This document shows positions 49,064 through 60,343 of a DNA stretch of 64,000 bases, in pieces. A program made the translations under genes and the position numbers. Each line of letters opens with the position of its first letter. The stretch's first letter is position 1. Below the pieces are notes generated by a model. It did not search any database. It had not been told where the DNA came from and was given only the letters and a program-made list of their open reading frames with translations. Origin of the DNA: Diphasiastrum complanatum (lineage: Eukaryota; Streptophyta; Lycopodiopsida; Lycopodiales; Lycopodiaceae); the NCBI GenBank assembly GCA_029204225.1, contig CM055108.1, forward strand, positions 21,711,644 to 21,775,643, written 5' to 3'.

Positions 49064-49770
49064 TGATGAAAATTATGCAAATCTATTAGGCTCTGTAACG
49101 AAAAGAAACGAAACAAAACGAAGTGAAGCGAAGTGAAACTCGAACGAGCCCTGATAGTGCTAAAGCAAAAAACACATTAATCGTGAACGAAATCAATTCG
49201 GATGGATTTCAGATATGATTGCTGGTCACTACCTGATATATCATTCCTACGATCCTCCAGAAAGTAGACAGACATTACTGATTTACGTTATAAATCAATT
49301 TCAGCATTCAACAAAATTGAACCAATGTGCGAAATGAATAAAACAAGTGAATTAAACACACGAGCAATAGCAGACAACAATTCATTCGAGATTAGACAAC
49401 ATTTAGAATGATATGCTCATTACAGCTACAACATCATCTATTGATTCTCTTTGTTTCAGGCACTATGTGACAGACCTACATAGCACATTGGCATGAGAGA
49501 AGCGGTGTTCTCCCACGAGTAGTGTCTCGCTTACTAGTGGACTTCTTGGATCTCTGTGGATCCTGCTACAAAATTGTCTCGCTCACAAGTGGACTTCTAT
49601 TCTCTATATTGTCTATCTGCTATTGTTTTATGCATCTAGCAAATTGCATATATTCAGAGTAGCATATCTGATTAGATAGATTAGACAATCTATAACTAAT
49701 GGATTACAAGAGTGGTGGGTTAGGCATGGCCTAACGCTCTTTCGCTGACGTCATCATATCAGATTAGGGG
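49064..49770 (-). repeat. putative LTR between two minus-strand internal regions
   Basis: One edge (49064) is defined by the adjacent primer-binding site. The other edge is approximate, just past the end of the RNase H frame at 49780; no good polypurine tract marks it. The sequence includes the ACGAAxCGAAACGAA repeats near 49097-49145. Confidence 0.5.
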
Positions 49771-49779
49771 TTTTGTACT

Positions 49780-50851
49780 TCATGGTACTTGTATGACCTT
49801 CTTGATCTTTGGAGCGTGAAGGTCGAAAAATGTCGTGAAGATTTTTGTGTCCCTTTGAGTTGTTTGACCTTCATGTCGTCTGACTTTCTCCTGTTGTGTC
49901 ACGAACATTTTTCTTTCGCGAATATTTTCGCTTCGTGTCTTTTCGTCAAGTTGGGAGTTGAAAGCTAGCAAAGCTTTGGTAATAGAAACGTTTTGTTTCT
50001 TCAGCTCTTTCTCAAAGTGTGGTAGCTTGATGACTCCAAGACTGCTCCTCTGTTTCTCGAACAGACCCTTGTCTAAGGCCTTTGTGAAAATGTCAGCAGC
50101 CATCTTCTTCGTTCCAATGAAAATAGTCTGCGGCATCTTCTTCTTGATCAGATCCCCTTATCCAGTGGTACTTGATTGCGATGTGTTTGGTCCTTGAGTG
50201 AAACATATGATCCTTTGTCAGATGTATTGCAGATGTATTGTCCATCTACAAAATCAGAGGTTCATTACTCGTTTCGCCCAGTTCGTCAAGGAACTGTTGG
50301 AGCCAAGTGATTTCATTGGCCATCTTTGCTATTGCTACGTACTCTGCTTCGTAGGATGACTGAGCCACCATGGTCTGCTTCTTGCTAACCTAGAGAATTG
50401 CTGCTCCTAACGTGGTGGTGCATCCTCCTGAGACACTTTTGCAGTCGTCCTTGAGAGATGCCCAGCTAGAATCACTGTAGGAAAGCATCTGGAACCTTGC
50501 ACCACGAGAATAACACAAACCAAAATCCTTCGTCAATTGAAGGTATTGCAAGATTTGTTTCACAATCTTCCAATGAGTCGTACTAAATTGGCTCATCATG
50601 AACACGACATAAGCAATGTCAGGACGTTTGTTATCTGCAAGGTATATTACTGATCCGATCAGCTTCCTATATGGTATATGCTACATCAATTCACTTTCTT
50701 CTTCAGTCTTCGAACAATCTTCGTTCGTCTGGACTGTTTCTGCAAGCATTGGAGTATTTGGTCCTTTGCAATTCACCATCCCGAAATCTTCTAGGATTTT
50801 TTGGGTATATTTGGACTGATGAAGGTACAGTTTACCTTTCTCATAGTCCCT
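49780..50851 (-). pseudogene. copia element F, RT end and RNase H
   Basis: Minus strand: RT end GKLYLHQSKYTQKILEDFGM (about 50845-50785) and IGSVIYLADNKRPDIAYVV. RNase H follows with LSYSDSSWASLKDDCKSVSG (Asp) and a weak Glu region. It ends KKMAADIFTKALDKGLFEKQ and a Lys/Arg-rich tail. It is the continuation of 54932-56978; the two halves are separated by the 4.07-kb insert. Several frame breaks make it non-functional. Confidence 0.85.
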
Positions 50852-50856
50852 GTCAA

Positions 50857-52080
50857 TGTTGCAAAGCTATCTTCATAAGCTTTACTTCCGACGCCACTGG
50901 CGCCAGCATTGTCCCCGGTGCTAGCAGCGCCCCTGCTGCTCCCGGCGCCAATGGCGCCGGCGCCACTGTGACCAGAATCCAGCCGGCACCAAGTTCCTAT
51001 GGCTGAAAATCTTTGATCGGTTTTAGCGAAGTCTAGAGAGCTCAGATCGATGTGCAATCACCTCACACGATCTAGGCATGATAAAAGGAAGCCTGGGGAT
51101 CAATAAAATTTAGAGAGAGAAAATGACTTTCTAGAAAGAGAAAATCCTAGAGAGAGAAAAATGTGCATTACCAGCCTGGGTAGAGTGCTTGGTATGAGGG
51201 GGGTGCCGAATCCCACCAATACTATAGGGGAGTGCGGGTTGCGACTCAGGGCGAGCTCCAACCAAGTCTCAGCCTCCCTTGCTGGAATGTTGTCCTGGCA
51301 CTCGCCTTGGCATGCCAGCTCCCCAGAGACTAGCACACGCTTGAAATGTAACCTTCTCATATTTATCAATAAAGTGGGATTTTTCTCAAACTGACTCTGA
51401 TTACCTTCTGGGTTTCAGTGTTCGGTAAAAGCGCCAGTTGTAAGGCCGCTTCAAAATTTTTAAGTTGGCACATAGCTGAGGGTCGTATCCTGGGACGCCA
51501 GTGGTATGCCGTCAGGACCATTCGGTCCGTGGCACCAGCGGTATGCTGTTGGGACCATTTGGTCCAGGACCTGGTTGTCTCCATATCCGTCGTGGCTTGT
51601 GGTTCTGAGTGTTCCTTGCATGAACGTGAATGGGTTAAGCTCTTGGGGAACGAGCTCTAACTTGTCGGTTGAGTTGGATGGCTTGCTTGGGTGGAACTTA
51701 CCTATTTATGGTTGTCCAGTCTGGCGTGGCGCCAGGTTGGCTTCCAGCGCTCATGACGAAGCTTTCAGTTGGTTAAGTCTGGTGTAAGTCAGACTGCTTG
51801 CTTGGAATGGATGTTACTCATTTGTAACGAAGCTTTGAGTTGGTTAAGTTTGATGTATGTCGGGCGGCTTGCTTGGAGGGAAGTCACCCACATCGGGACC
51901 CCCGATCTGGCATGGTGCCAGGTTGGATCTCAATGTTGCTTTTCGGAACTTCAAGTTGGTTAAGTCTGATCGTTGTTGGCGAGTTGGCTGCTTGTATGTC
52001 AAGTGGGTTTGGATGGCAAGAGTTGAAGGCTGGGAAGCTAAGTCGTGGTTCCCGGCTCCCTTTGGGATGCCTGCGCTACA
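50857..52080 (+). repeat. 5' LTR of the non-coding element
   Basis: 1224 bp. The first ~515 bp includes a GGCGCC-rich patch (50895-50970) and ends TTTATCAATAAAG, a polyadenylation-like AATAAA. The last ~708 bp matches 54213-54925. An internal imperfect duplication GAAGCTTTxAGTTGGTTAAG lies at about 51760 and 51828. Confidence 0.82.
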
Positions 52081-52082
52081 TG

Positions 52083-52095
52083 TGGTATCAGAGCC
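52083..52095 (+). promoter_or_regulatory. primer-binding site of the non-coding element
   Basis: TGGTATCAGAGCC, two bases after the LTR end, matching initiator Met-tRNA. Confidence 0.9.
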
Positions 52096-52129
52096 GACTG
52101 GCCGGTCAGCTGGGGTTCATCAAGACAAC

Positions 52130-52700
52130 TATTGTGCAAGGTGCTGCCCACAGTGTAAGCACGAGTGCATCCACGGTCGGGGTGGTCGGTAGAATGGGGA
52201 CTTGATGAGTCAAGGTGTTGCCCTTGAGGTGTAAGCATGGTCAGTTTCCGCGGTTTGGGCCTGGCGCCGTCTGCACGTAGGACAGATGAGGCAATGTGCT
52301 GCCATTAGGTTGGTGTAAGCACGGTCTGTGCCTTGTGGAGTGCGGGGTGACATATTCGTGATAGCCACCGTTCGTTTAGCTATAAGGGCTATCGACCAAA
52401 TTTGGTGGGGGCGTTACTGAGGCAATGTGCTGCCTAACGGTGAAAGCACGGGTGTGTCCACTATTGGGGGGTATGCTGCCGATCGTTTAGCTATAAGGGC
52501 TATCGACTAGATTTGGTGGGGGCTTCACTGAGGCAATGTGCTGCCTAACGGTGAAAGCACGGGTGCGTCCACGGAGGTGGTATATTCAAGAATAGCTGCC
52601 GATCGTTTAGCTATAAGGGCTATCAACCAAAAAGTGGTGGGGCATGACTGAGGCAATGTGCTGCTTGATGGTGAAAGCACGGATAGTTGGAGGGGTGTCC
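52130..52700 (+). repeat. tandem hairpin array in the non-coding element
   Basis: The motif GAGGCAATGTGCTGCC...AGCACG recurs at about 52286, 52416, 52527 and 52647 (spacing 130, 111 and 120 bp). Two weaker versions lie at about 52134 and 52209. In each full unit GTGCT and AGCAC can pair across a 13-17-nt loop. Units also share CGTTTAGCTATAAGGGCTATC, with further self-pairing potential, and a GGTGGGG box. Confidence 0.85.
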
Positions 52701-54212
52701 TATGTGGGCTAATTCTGTGATCGATTTGTATGGGCACGGCCAGGAAAAGGTCTGTTGGCAGGACCATCTCAAAGGGGGACCTTGTCTTTGTGACTTGTTA
52801 GTAAACCTGCGTGAGTGTCTTACTTGTATGTATTCGTGGTGAGTCTTAGTACTCGTGCTTTGCCTAGTTTTCTTGATTGCTTGTGATACAAGGAGCTGAT
52901 GGCTCGAGAAGGAACCTTTCTTTTGAAGGCTGATACCATCAAACAAAGAGGACTACAAAATCTATGGGGCGGATTTGTAGTTCAAGTACTCGCACGTGAA
53001 CGGCAACGAAACGACTCAATGTCTGCAAAGGATGGATGGCTAGCCTGTTTCTTGGGTTAGTTTCATTTGCGACAACGCCCACCAGACGCAAGCAGGAAGT
53101 CAAAAGTTGGAAAGGACAATTTCAGGGGAGATCTTCTATGGAGCAGTTGGTCTTCATTTTGGGAGGGCCACATTCGGAACTGAAACTCACTGAGCATGGA
53201 TGATCTCCAGTATCAGTTGGGTTTTTTCCTCAAAGGGGAAAGTCTAGGATCCTCTCAGAGATTGGCAACAAGTTGGATTGAGCCATAATCCTAGCAGATG
53301 CGAAGCAAAGTGTTGGAAAGGCTTTTTGTCCGAAGAACTCTACTCTAAGTCCGATCAGTTGATTTTATAAGTGGAGGAGAACTATCACACACACCTCTCT
53401 CTTGGGGCAAATTTTGAATGAAAGTTGATCTGAACAGGGGCAAATTCAAGGTGACCTAGCGATACTCACACGAGGAGACTGGTGAACTTTGGACCTAATA
53501 AGTTGACAAGTTTTTGTTGTGGAAAGGAAAGCTTGTTATAGGCTTTCTCTGGACCAGCAATGATGAGAAAACATATGAGTACGATGGCTTGTGTTACGTG
53601 TAAGGCAGCTGATCGATGAAGGAACTGTGAAAGTTGAGTCTTGCATGAGAGACTTGGTATTTCGAACGGACGCTAAGGGACAATTCGCGTTGAGATCGGA
53701 CTAGTGCAAACGCTGGGTGCATGTGTCTGATTCAAAGAGAGCTACTTAAAGCCAAGCTCGATGTACACTTCTTGTTTTGACTGTGAGGCAACTGACCAGT
53801 GATGGAATTGTGAAAGTCAAGTTTTGCGAGACGGACATGGTGCTTCAAACAAACACGAAGAGATAGTTCGTATGCGGATCAAACTGATGTGACCCTTTGG
53901 CTCTCCACGAGGTCAATGGTTACATTTGGGCTGATTCAAAGAGCTACTTCAAGCTAAGTGAGAGGTGCATTGCAGAGTACTCTATCTTTGCCTACCTTAA
54001 AGAGCCAAGATGGAAAAGTATCAAGATCAGGCTGGGACAAGGAGAGAAATCAAGGTGCAGAAGCAACAAGGCACAGAGTGGACCATAAAGTGGGCAATCA
54101 AACGATAAATCCTTTGGCTCAGGGAGCCTTGATACCTGTGCGGAACTGATCAAATCTGGAGCTCAGGGAGCTCAACACAAAGTGTATCAAGGACAAATCA
54201 GGAGCTCAAAGG
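52701..54212 (+). other. internal region of the non-coding element
   Basis: No recognisable protein. It contains the 216-bp segment (53153-53368) also found at 7426-7640, and a degenerate duplication in 53560-53900 (GGCAxCTGA(T/C)C and TTGCxxGAGA repeats). A purine-rich AGGAGCTCAAAGGAG at about 54191 may be the remains of the polypurine tract. Confidence 0.7.
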
Positions 54213-54926
54213 AGTTCTTGTGGGATTTTTCTCAAACTGACTCTGATTACCTTCTGGGTTTCAATGTTCGGTAAAAGCACCAGTTGTAAGGCCGCTTCAA
54301 AATTTTTAAGTTGGCACATAGCTAAGGGTCGTATCCCGGGACGTCAGCGGTATGCCGTCGGGACCATTCAGTCCGTGGCACCAGCGGTATGCTGTCGGGA
54401 CCATTTGGTCCATGAATTGGTTGTCTCCATATCCGTCGTGGCTTGTGGTTTTGAGTGTTCCTTGCATGAACGTGAATGGGTTAAGCTCTTGGGGAACGAG
54501 CTCTAACTTGTCGGCTGAGTTGGATGGCTTGCTTGGGTGGAACTTACCTATTTATGGCTGTCCAATCTGGCGTGGCGCCAGGTTGGCTTCCAGCGCTCAT
54601 GACGAAGCTTTCAGTTGGTTAAGTCTGGTGTAAGTCAGACCGCTTGCTTGGAATGGATGTTACTCGTTTGTAACGAAGCTTTGAGTTGGTTAAGTTTGAT
54701 GTATGTCGGGCGGCTTGCTTGGAGGGAAGTCACCCACATCGGGACCCCCGATCTGGCATGGTGCCAGGTTGGATCTCAATGTTGGTTTTCGGAACTTCAA
54801 GTTGGTTAAGTCTGATCGTTGTTGGCGAGTTGGCTGCTTGTATGTCAAGTGAGTTTGGATGGCAAGAGTTGAAGGCTGGGAAGCTAAGTCGTGGTTCCCG
54901 ACTCCCTTTGGGATGCCTGCGCTACT
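54213..54926 (+). repeat. 3' LTR, 5'-truncated
   Basis: 714 bp matching the last 708 bp of the 5' LTR at roughly 96-97% identity. The first ~515 bp expected of a full LTR (TGTTGCAAAGC onwards) is missing; the internal region joins directly at GTGGGATTTTTCTC. Confidence 0.85.
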
Positions 54927-54931
54927 GTCAA

Positions 54932-56978
54932 TCTATAAGCCAAGATAACATCTGGCTTCTCCCAAGTCTGCAATCTTGAAATGTTTCAAGATGTCATACT
55001 TCACCTCAGCAATAAGTCTTCACTTTTGCAGAGTATCAGAGTGTCGTCCACATATATAGCTACAATGATGATCTTGCCATCTATAATTCCTACATAAACA
55101 TTGGAATCAACTATTAGAGGCTTGAAATTTAAGGATTTCAGGGCTTGATCTTTCTTCTTATACCATTGTGGCGCTGATTGTTTCAGACCGTAGATACTCC
55201 TGTGCATTCTGCATGCATAAGTAGGAAGTAAATTCAAAATGTAGCTCGGAGGTTGATCCATGTAGACTTCTTCGTCTAGCTCACCATGCAAGAACGTTGT
55301 CTTTTTGTCCACGATGTGAATCTTGAGATCATAAGCAGTTGCATATGCAAACAGTAGACGTAGGGACAAATGTTTCACGACAAGAGAGAAGGTCTCAACA
55401 TAGTCAATACCATATCTCTGAGAAAATCCCTTCGCTACAAGTCTGGCTTTAAACTTAGAAATATCTCCATTTGGTCTACACTTCAGCTTGTATACCCACT
55501 TGTATTTTATAGTCTTTCGCTTATTTGGTAATTGTGAATGATGTAGACTCTTGCAGACTTATTGTAATCATCAATAAATGTGATATAACATTTTGAGCCT
55601 CCTACTGAGATGAGGTTGAAAGGTCCACAAATGTCTGAATGTGCAAGCTCCAGAATCTTTGTAGTTCTGCAGGAGTCTTTGACAAAAGGAGAACGTGGCA
55701 TCTTACCCTGCATACATGCATCATAGGTCATCGGACTGGTTGCATTCGAGATGCTCAACCCTGTGATTGCTCCATGATGGCTTGCTTGATATAGTGCAAT
55801 TGAATTCATATGGCATAGTCTCATGTGCCATAGAATATCTGACAAATCATCATGGGTTTGATGCACTTGATGTGCAAGTAGGCGTACCTTCAAGTGATAC
55901 AGGTTGTCTTTTCTTCTACCTTGAGTGATCAGTGTACTGCTGCTTGCATCAACAACATTGCATGCTTCGTCTGAGAACGTTACATGCATCCCTGCATCAG
56001 CTATTCTTGCCACTGATAGCAGTCCTGCTGCAGTGTAGGCACGAATAGAACATCTTCGAGCCATCTGTATCTGCCGTTAGTGTTGAGCCATAGTGAACTA
56101 ATACCATTCAGTTGATGCTTTGATCCATCTCCAAGAACGATAAATCTTGATGGATCTGCACTTCGAAAATCAGACATAATCTGTCTTGATGTAACAAAGT
56201 GTGAGGTATCTCATGAATCAAGGATTACCTCATGTGTGTCAAGTGTCGATATTGCACACATGTCTGCATAGATGTAGGCGGTCGAATTTCTGTGATTCGA
56301 TCTCTCTTCGTCCATATTTGAGCTCTCTGGATCCTCGACATAGGACGAACTATTATTGTTCTTTTGTTTGCTCTGAGCTTGTTTGTTTCTTGGGTTCTAG
56401 TAGTAGTCCATGGCTGCATGACCCTTCTTATGACAATGGATACACTCAATTCTCAAACTTAGCCAACACGAATCGACAATATGTCCTTCGCGTTTACATC
56501 TCACGCATATCTTCTTGTCTCCACTCTGCTATTTCGACCTTTCTTTGTTCTTCCATTTGCCTTTGCTGGGTCCTTCTGGTTGTTGATCTCGATCCCGCTT
56601 TCGGTCTGACTCCCTCTTAGGCTTAAATTGCTTCTTAGTCTTCTCCTTGTTGCTGTAGAGGGCTTGTTCAGAAGCATCCTTGTGATCAAGGTGTTCTCGA
56701 GCTTCGACTTCTTCTTGAATCTCGACAACTGCCTTTTCGAGTGTCATAGTAGGATCCTTTGCTAGCATCGTTCGGGATGTCTGGAACGATCTTGGTAAGG
56801 CTCTCAACAGATAGGTAAGCTGCTTCTCTGTTGATATTGCATTTTCTGCTCCAGAATTGTGTAATGAAAGAATATATCCTTCATCTTTCTGATAAAGAAA
56901 GTGAGGTCTTTGCCATCCCACTGCAAACTTCATGAAGATGCGACAACTTGTAGAGCGTTCAACTTTAAATGACGACAA
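54932..56978 (-). pseudogene. copia element F, gag to RT
   Basis: Minus strand. Gag C-terminus at 56978-56530 (EEVEAREHLDHKDASEQ, Lys/Arg-rich) is followed after a stop by the zinc knuckles CVRCKREGHIVDSC and CIHCHKKGHAAMD. A protease region has the DSGA box decayed (about 56210). The pre-integrase motif LWHMRLCHMNSIALYQ and the integrase start LELAHSDICGPFN with FIDDYNKS follow. The integrase core is then deleted. RT resumes near 55500 (KYKWVYKLKCRPNG-like, LRLLFAYATAYDL, DKKTTFLHGELDEEVYM). The active site AIYVDDTLIL is at about 55040. It is interrupted at 54931 by the non-coding element. Confidence 0.85.
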
Positions 56979-57276
56979 GTTTAATGTATACTATTTTTCT
57001 ACTTATGAATCTGTTGTGTTTATTGCAATATCATCCATTCAGGCAACGTTGTGTAAACAATGCCAATCTTGTGCTTAACGAGCCCATTGAGTCCAAATGC
57101 TTCCACTTACTATCAAACAGTGGATAAATTATGCGAATCAAGCATATTTTGCTTATTAGGATATCTTGTTTATTTGTCATGTGTTGCAATAGAGCTATAA
57201 CATACTGGAAAATGGGAGGTATTAAAAAACAAATGATATATTTGAATTGAACACTTTTATGTTTTTTATTAGTATC

Positions 57277-57467
<191 letters not shown>

Positions 57468-57539
57468 AATTGGTTGTTCATACTAGCCCAACTTTATCAA
57501 ATTGGTCTTTCTCCATTGTATGTAGGGTTACATCACATA

Positions 57540-58270
57540 CAGATCACAAGAATTTGTTCTAGATATCCATACCAGTCATTACTACACAAACCTATTGTTA
57601 AATTCGGACTCTGAGGGTAGTGATTATGAGATATGTGATACTGATTTTGGATTATCAATGGACGAAACAATATATCGTTCAACTGATGATGTAATTGGGC
57701 TTAATCAGGTGAATCCAGAAGCCTGTTCACCTTCTGTAGACATCAAGGAGCACTCGTCCTCTGTCTTCTTCTCTTTTAATGCCCGGTCGCACCACCTTAT
57801 GTGTGCAAGTATCGATAGCTCTACTTTTCCAACATATAGAGAGATTTTGGGTGTTGAACCCACCTTTACAGCTCCTCCACAAAACAAACAAAGAAAACCA
57901 AATTCAGAGTATGATGTTGAACAAAAATGGAAAAAATGCAAATGAAAATGTGTCTACAAACCATGTACTGTGGGAGAGAGAGAATTTGTTTCAAGTCTAA
58001 AATGTCCCTACTCATTCCACATGTAGAACAATGGCACGAGTTGTTTTGTGATTGTCATGTCGACATGGTGACTGGGAAACACAGTAATTTAACTCAAACC
58101 ACTGAAGCAATAAAGTCATATTGGGGAGAAATATGGAATTGGAGATTCATGTATCAAGGCCAGCTACAATGCATGTTCCATTTTCCATGATGTGATTGCA
58201 AATCCAGTTGGCCGTAAGTATTGGAAAGAGGTGTGTGAAAAGATAGGTAGAATAGAATTGAATAAAAAGA
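57540..58270 (+). pseudogene. unidentified coding fragments, possible zinc-binding segment
   Basis: 57595-57945 is open: an acidic start (SDSEGSDYEICDTDFGLSMD), then FSFNARSHHLMCASID and a Lys-rich end. In other frames follow CTVGERENLF and, at 58010-58130, HVEQWHELFCDCHVDMVTGKH...IKSYW. The spacing of His, Cys and Trp loosely recalls the H2C2 zinc region ahead of gypsy/Ginger-type integrases. Then come CSIFHDVIANPVGRKYWKEV. Frames change without clear introns, so this is probably a decayed gene. It may be the 5' part of the Ulp1-like gene whose exons appear at 62.46 kb. Confidence 0.35.
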
Positions 58271-59340
58271 ATTCAAACTACAAGAATTAAAACTGATCGT
58301 GCGCAACGGAATAAACTATCTTCCTCTTTTTCTATGCATGACTATGCCTATCAATTTTGAACAAAACAATAGTAATAGAGATTGTGTTCGATCTTATAGT
58401 AACTAACTTTGAAACCAATAGTACTACAGTGATTACGTAGCCAAACATTAAGCATTGGATTATCAGACAAATAATCAGTTGCAAAGAATTACAGAAACGC
58501 ATACATTCTGAGACGAACTTGAATGCAATAAGAAGATAGTATTGATTCAGTATGAAAATGAAATAGATGTAAATGAGCAAAACAAGTTGCAGATCAAAGC
58601 CACGTACTCTAAACTATCTCTACTGATAAGCAATAAGCGCAATAGCAATCTCTAATCAACTTTAACTATTCAATACTTGCTGATCTCTTGATCGCATTAT
58701 TAATACTTGCTGATGTCTTGATCGCATTATTAAAATGTATAAATATGAACAGCTATTTATACTAAGCAAATGTGGCAACGTCCAATAGTAGGACAATTCA
58801 TGGCAATCTAGCTACACTGGAGCAAAGCATATGCGCATCCACAGACGCAAGGAAGAAAAACAGCAGCATTCTAGTGTCCAGATCTGGCAGCCAACAAACG
58901 CTTGCATCCATTGAATCCATCCACCTGTCGCTTGCAATGAAGGACTACAGTTGAGATGCGCTGCCATTGCCACCCCACACGTCTGGGACAAGAAACGCAG
59001 CCATGAAATAAAATGAAAGCACTGAGCTGAGGCCACTCTATATGCAGATCCAAAACTTCTGAGTTGCAGAATACATCAAACTTATGGCAATCTAGCATCG
59101 GAGCACAAAATATGCACATCTACAAGTGCAAGCAAGAAAAACAACAGTCTCATGATGGATCGCGATGGCAGCCTCCTGATGGATCAACACCAACCATCAT
59201 GATCAGCAGCAGCGGGAAGGCGCCAGCCATCGAGGGAGTGAGAGAGAGAGACCCGATCGGATGTAGAACAATTGATCAGACAGATCTTGATTCTACTAAC
59301 AAAACGCACAGTTTACTTGACAAAGGATAAGAAACGAACG
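58271..59340. repeat. no gene; diverged ~285-bp duplication
   Basis: Two units share ATGGCAATCTAGC, then GGAGCAxAxxATATGC, CATC, GCAAG-AAGAAAAAC (about 58801 and 59085). A smaller duplication TACTTGCTGAT-TCTTGATCGCATTATTAA lies at about 58673 and 58706. Confidence 0.6.
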
Positions 59341-60192
59341 AAAACTCGAAACATTTTTTCGTGATCAACCTCAAAGGATTCGCGAACTTTGTCTTGCAGT
59401 CAACTTGAAAGATTCACGAAACAGTTTCTTGTAGAAGCTTGTGGCTTTCTTGTTGAGGCTCAAAAGATTTGCGGGCATAATCTTGTCGCGAAATATTCTG
59501 TTTCTTGTTCAAACCTCAGATGTCACGAAATTGTCGTGAACAATTCGCGAAATCTTCTAGATTCTTCTCCAAGCTCATCTGTCACAAAACTGTCGCGAAC
59601 AGTTCGCGAAATGTTCTAAATTTCTTCTTCAAGCTCAAAGTTGTCATCTGTCGCGAACAATTCGCAAAAGACGAAAATGTCACGAAGAGACAAGTGTCGC
59701 AAACAATTTGTGAAACATGAAGCTGAGACGAAGAGATGGACTGTCGTGAATAATTTGTGAACCGAATTTATTCGACCCTGAAAACAGAGCATCTATTTGA
59801 ATATCAATTGTCGTAAACGGTTAGATATCTACTGTTACAACATTAAAAGGCCAAAAGACCTGTCCTATAGCAATATAAATATATGTGCACTACTCGTTGT
59901 AACTCACTCAATCAAAGACACAACAACAAGATAAGACAACAAGAGATGTATACTGATTCAGATTCAGAATTATAAATTCATTTTTGATCAATGGTTTCTG
60001 TTTGTCTAAAAATTGTCTTTAGTTGTCTCTTACTTCCGCATATAATTTTTGCATGCATATTCAATCAGAGCTAATACTGTTCTATTAATAAATAGATTAG
60101 ATACAAACCCGATTGAAGACACTGATATTAGTTTGATTTATTCAAACTTTCATCGTGTTCTCTGTGGAAGAATAGTTACTATTTTTCTTACA
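59341..60192 (+). repeat. 5' LTR of copia element G, with CGCGAA repeats
   Basis: The right end is fixed by TTTCTTACA-G-TGGTATCAGAGC. The left border is uncertain. Its first part (59380-59760) holds at least five imperfect copies of GTCGCGAACAATTCGCGAA, each an inverted repeat on TTCGCGAA, within ~60-75-bp units that also share TTCTTCxxxAAGCTC. CAATATAAATATATG at about 59870 is TATA-like. Confidence 0.65.
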
Positions 60193-60193
60193 G

Positions 60194-60205
60194 TGGTATC
60201 AGAGC
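60194..60205 (+). promoter_or_regulatory. primer-binding site of element G
   Basis: TGGTATCAGAGC, followed 26 bp later by a second TGGTATCAGAAC that may be a local duplication. Confidence 0.85.
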
Positions 60206-60343
60206 TTACAGAATTAAAACTGTTATAGTGGTATCAGAACGTACATGTTCAAAACTGATACAGTAATATCATGACATCCCTCTCAGCATTCTTCATACAT
60301 CCATCAGCAAGCCGCTATCTAGAGTGATTCAAAAAATTAGAAG

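Larger units (their letters stand above)
50857..54926 (+). mobile_element. non-coding LTR element (LARD-like)
   Basis: A 4070-bp insert in copia element F. The 5-bp duplication GTCAA is at 50852-50856 and 54927-54931. It starts TGTTGCAAAGC. A long 5' LTR ends GCGCTACA at 52080, followed by TGTGGTATCAGAGCC, a primer-binding site. The 3' LTR ends GCGCTACT (terminal A to T). The internal 2.1 kb has no recognisable gag or pol, so this resembles a large retrotransposon derivative (LARD) dependent on a partner. The orientation is plus, from the primer-binding site. Confidence 0.88.

Noticed and set aside
51418-52238. Small open frames in the LTR and leader of the non-coding element
   Set aside because: The same frames recur in the second LTR (54.26-54.98 kb) only because the DNA is repeated; no known motifs, and they overlap in several frames.
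52130-52700. CRISPR-like array
   Set aside because: Units are 110-130 bp, diverged, with no short identical repeats separated by unique spacers, and they lie inside a plant LTR element.
60220-60250. Second primer-binding site at about 60231 (TGGTATCAGAAC)
   Set aside because: One mismatch and no adjacent LTR end; it is better explained as a local duplication of the true site at 60194.
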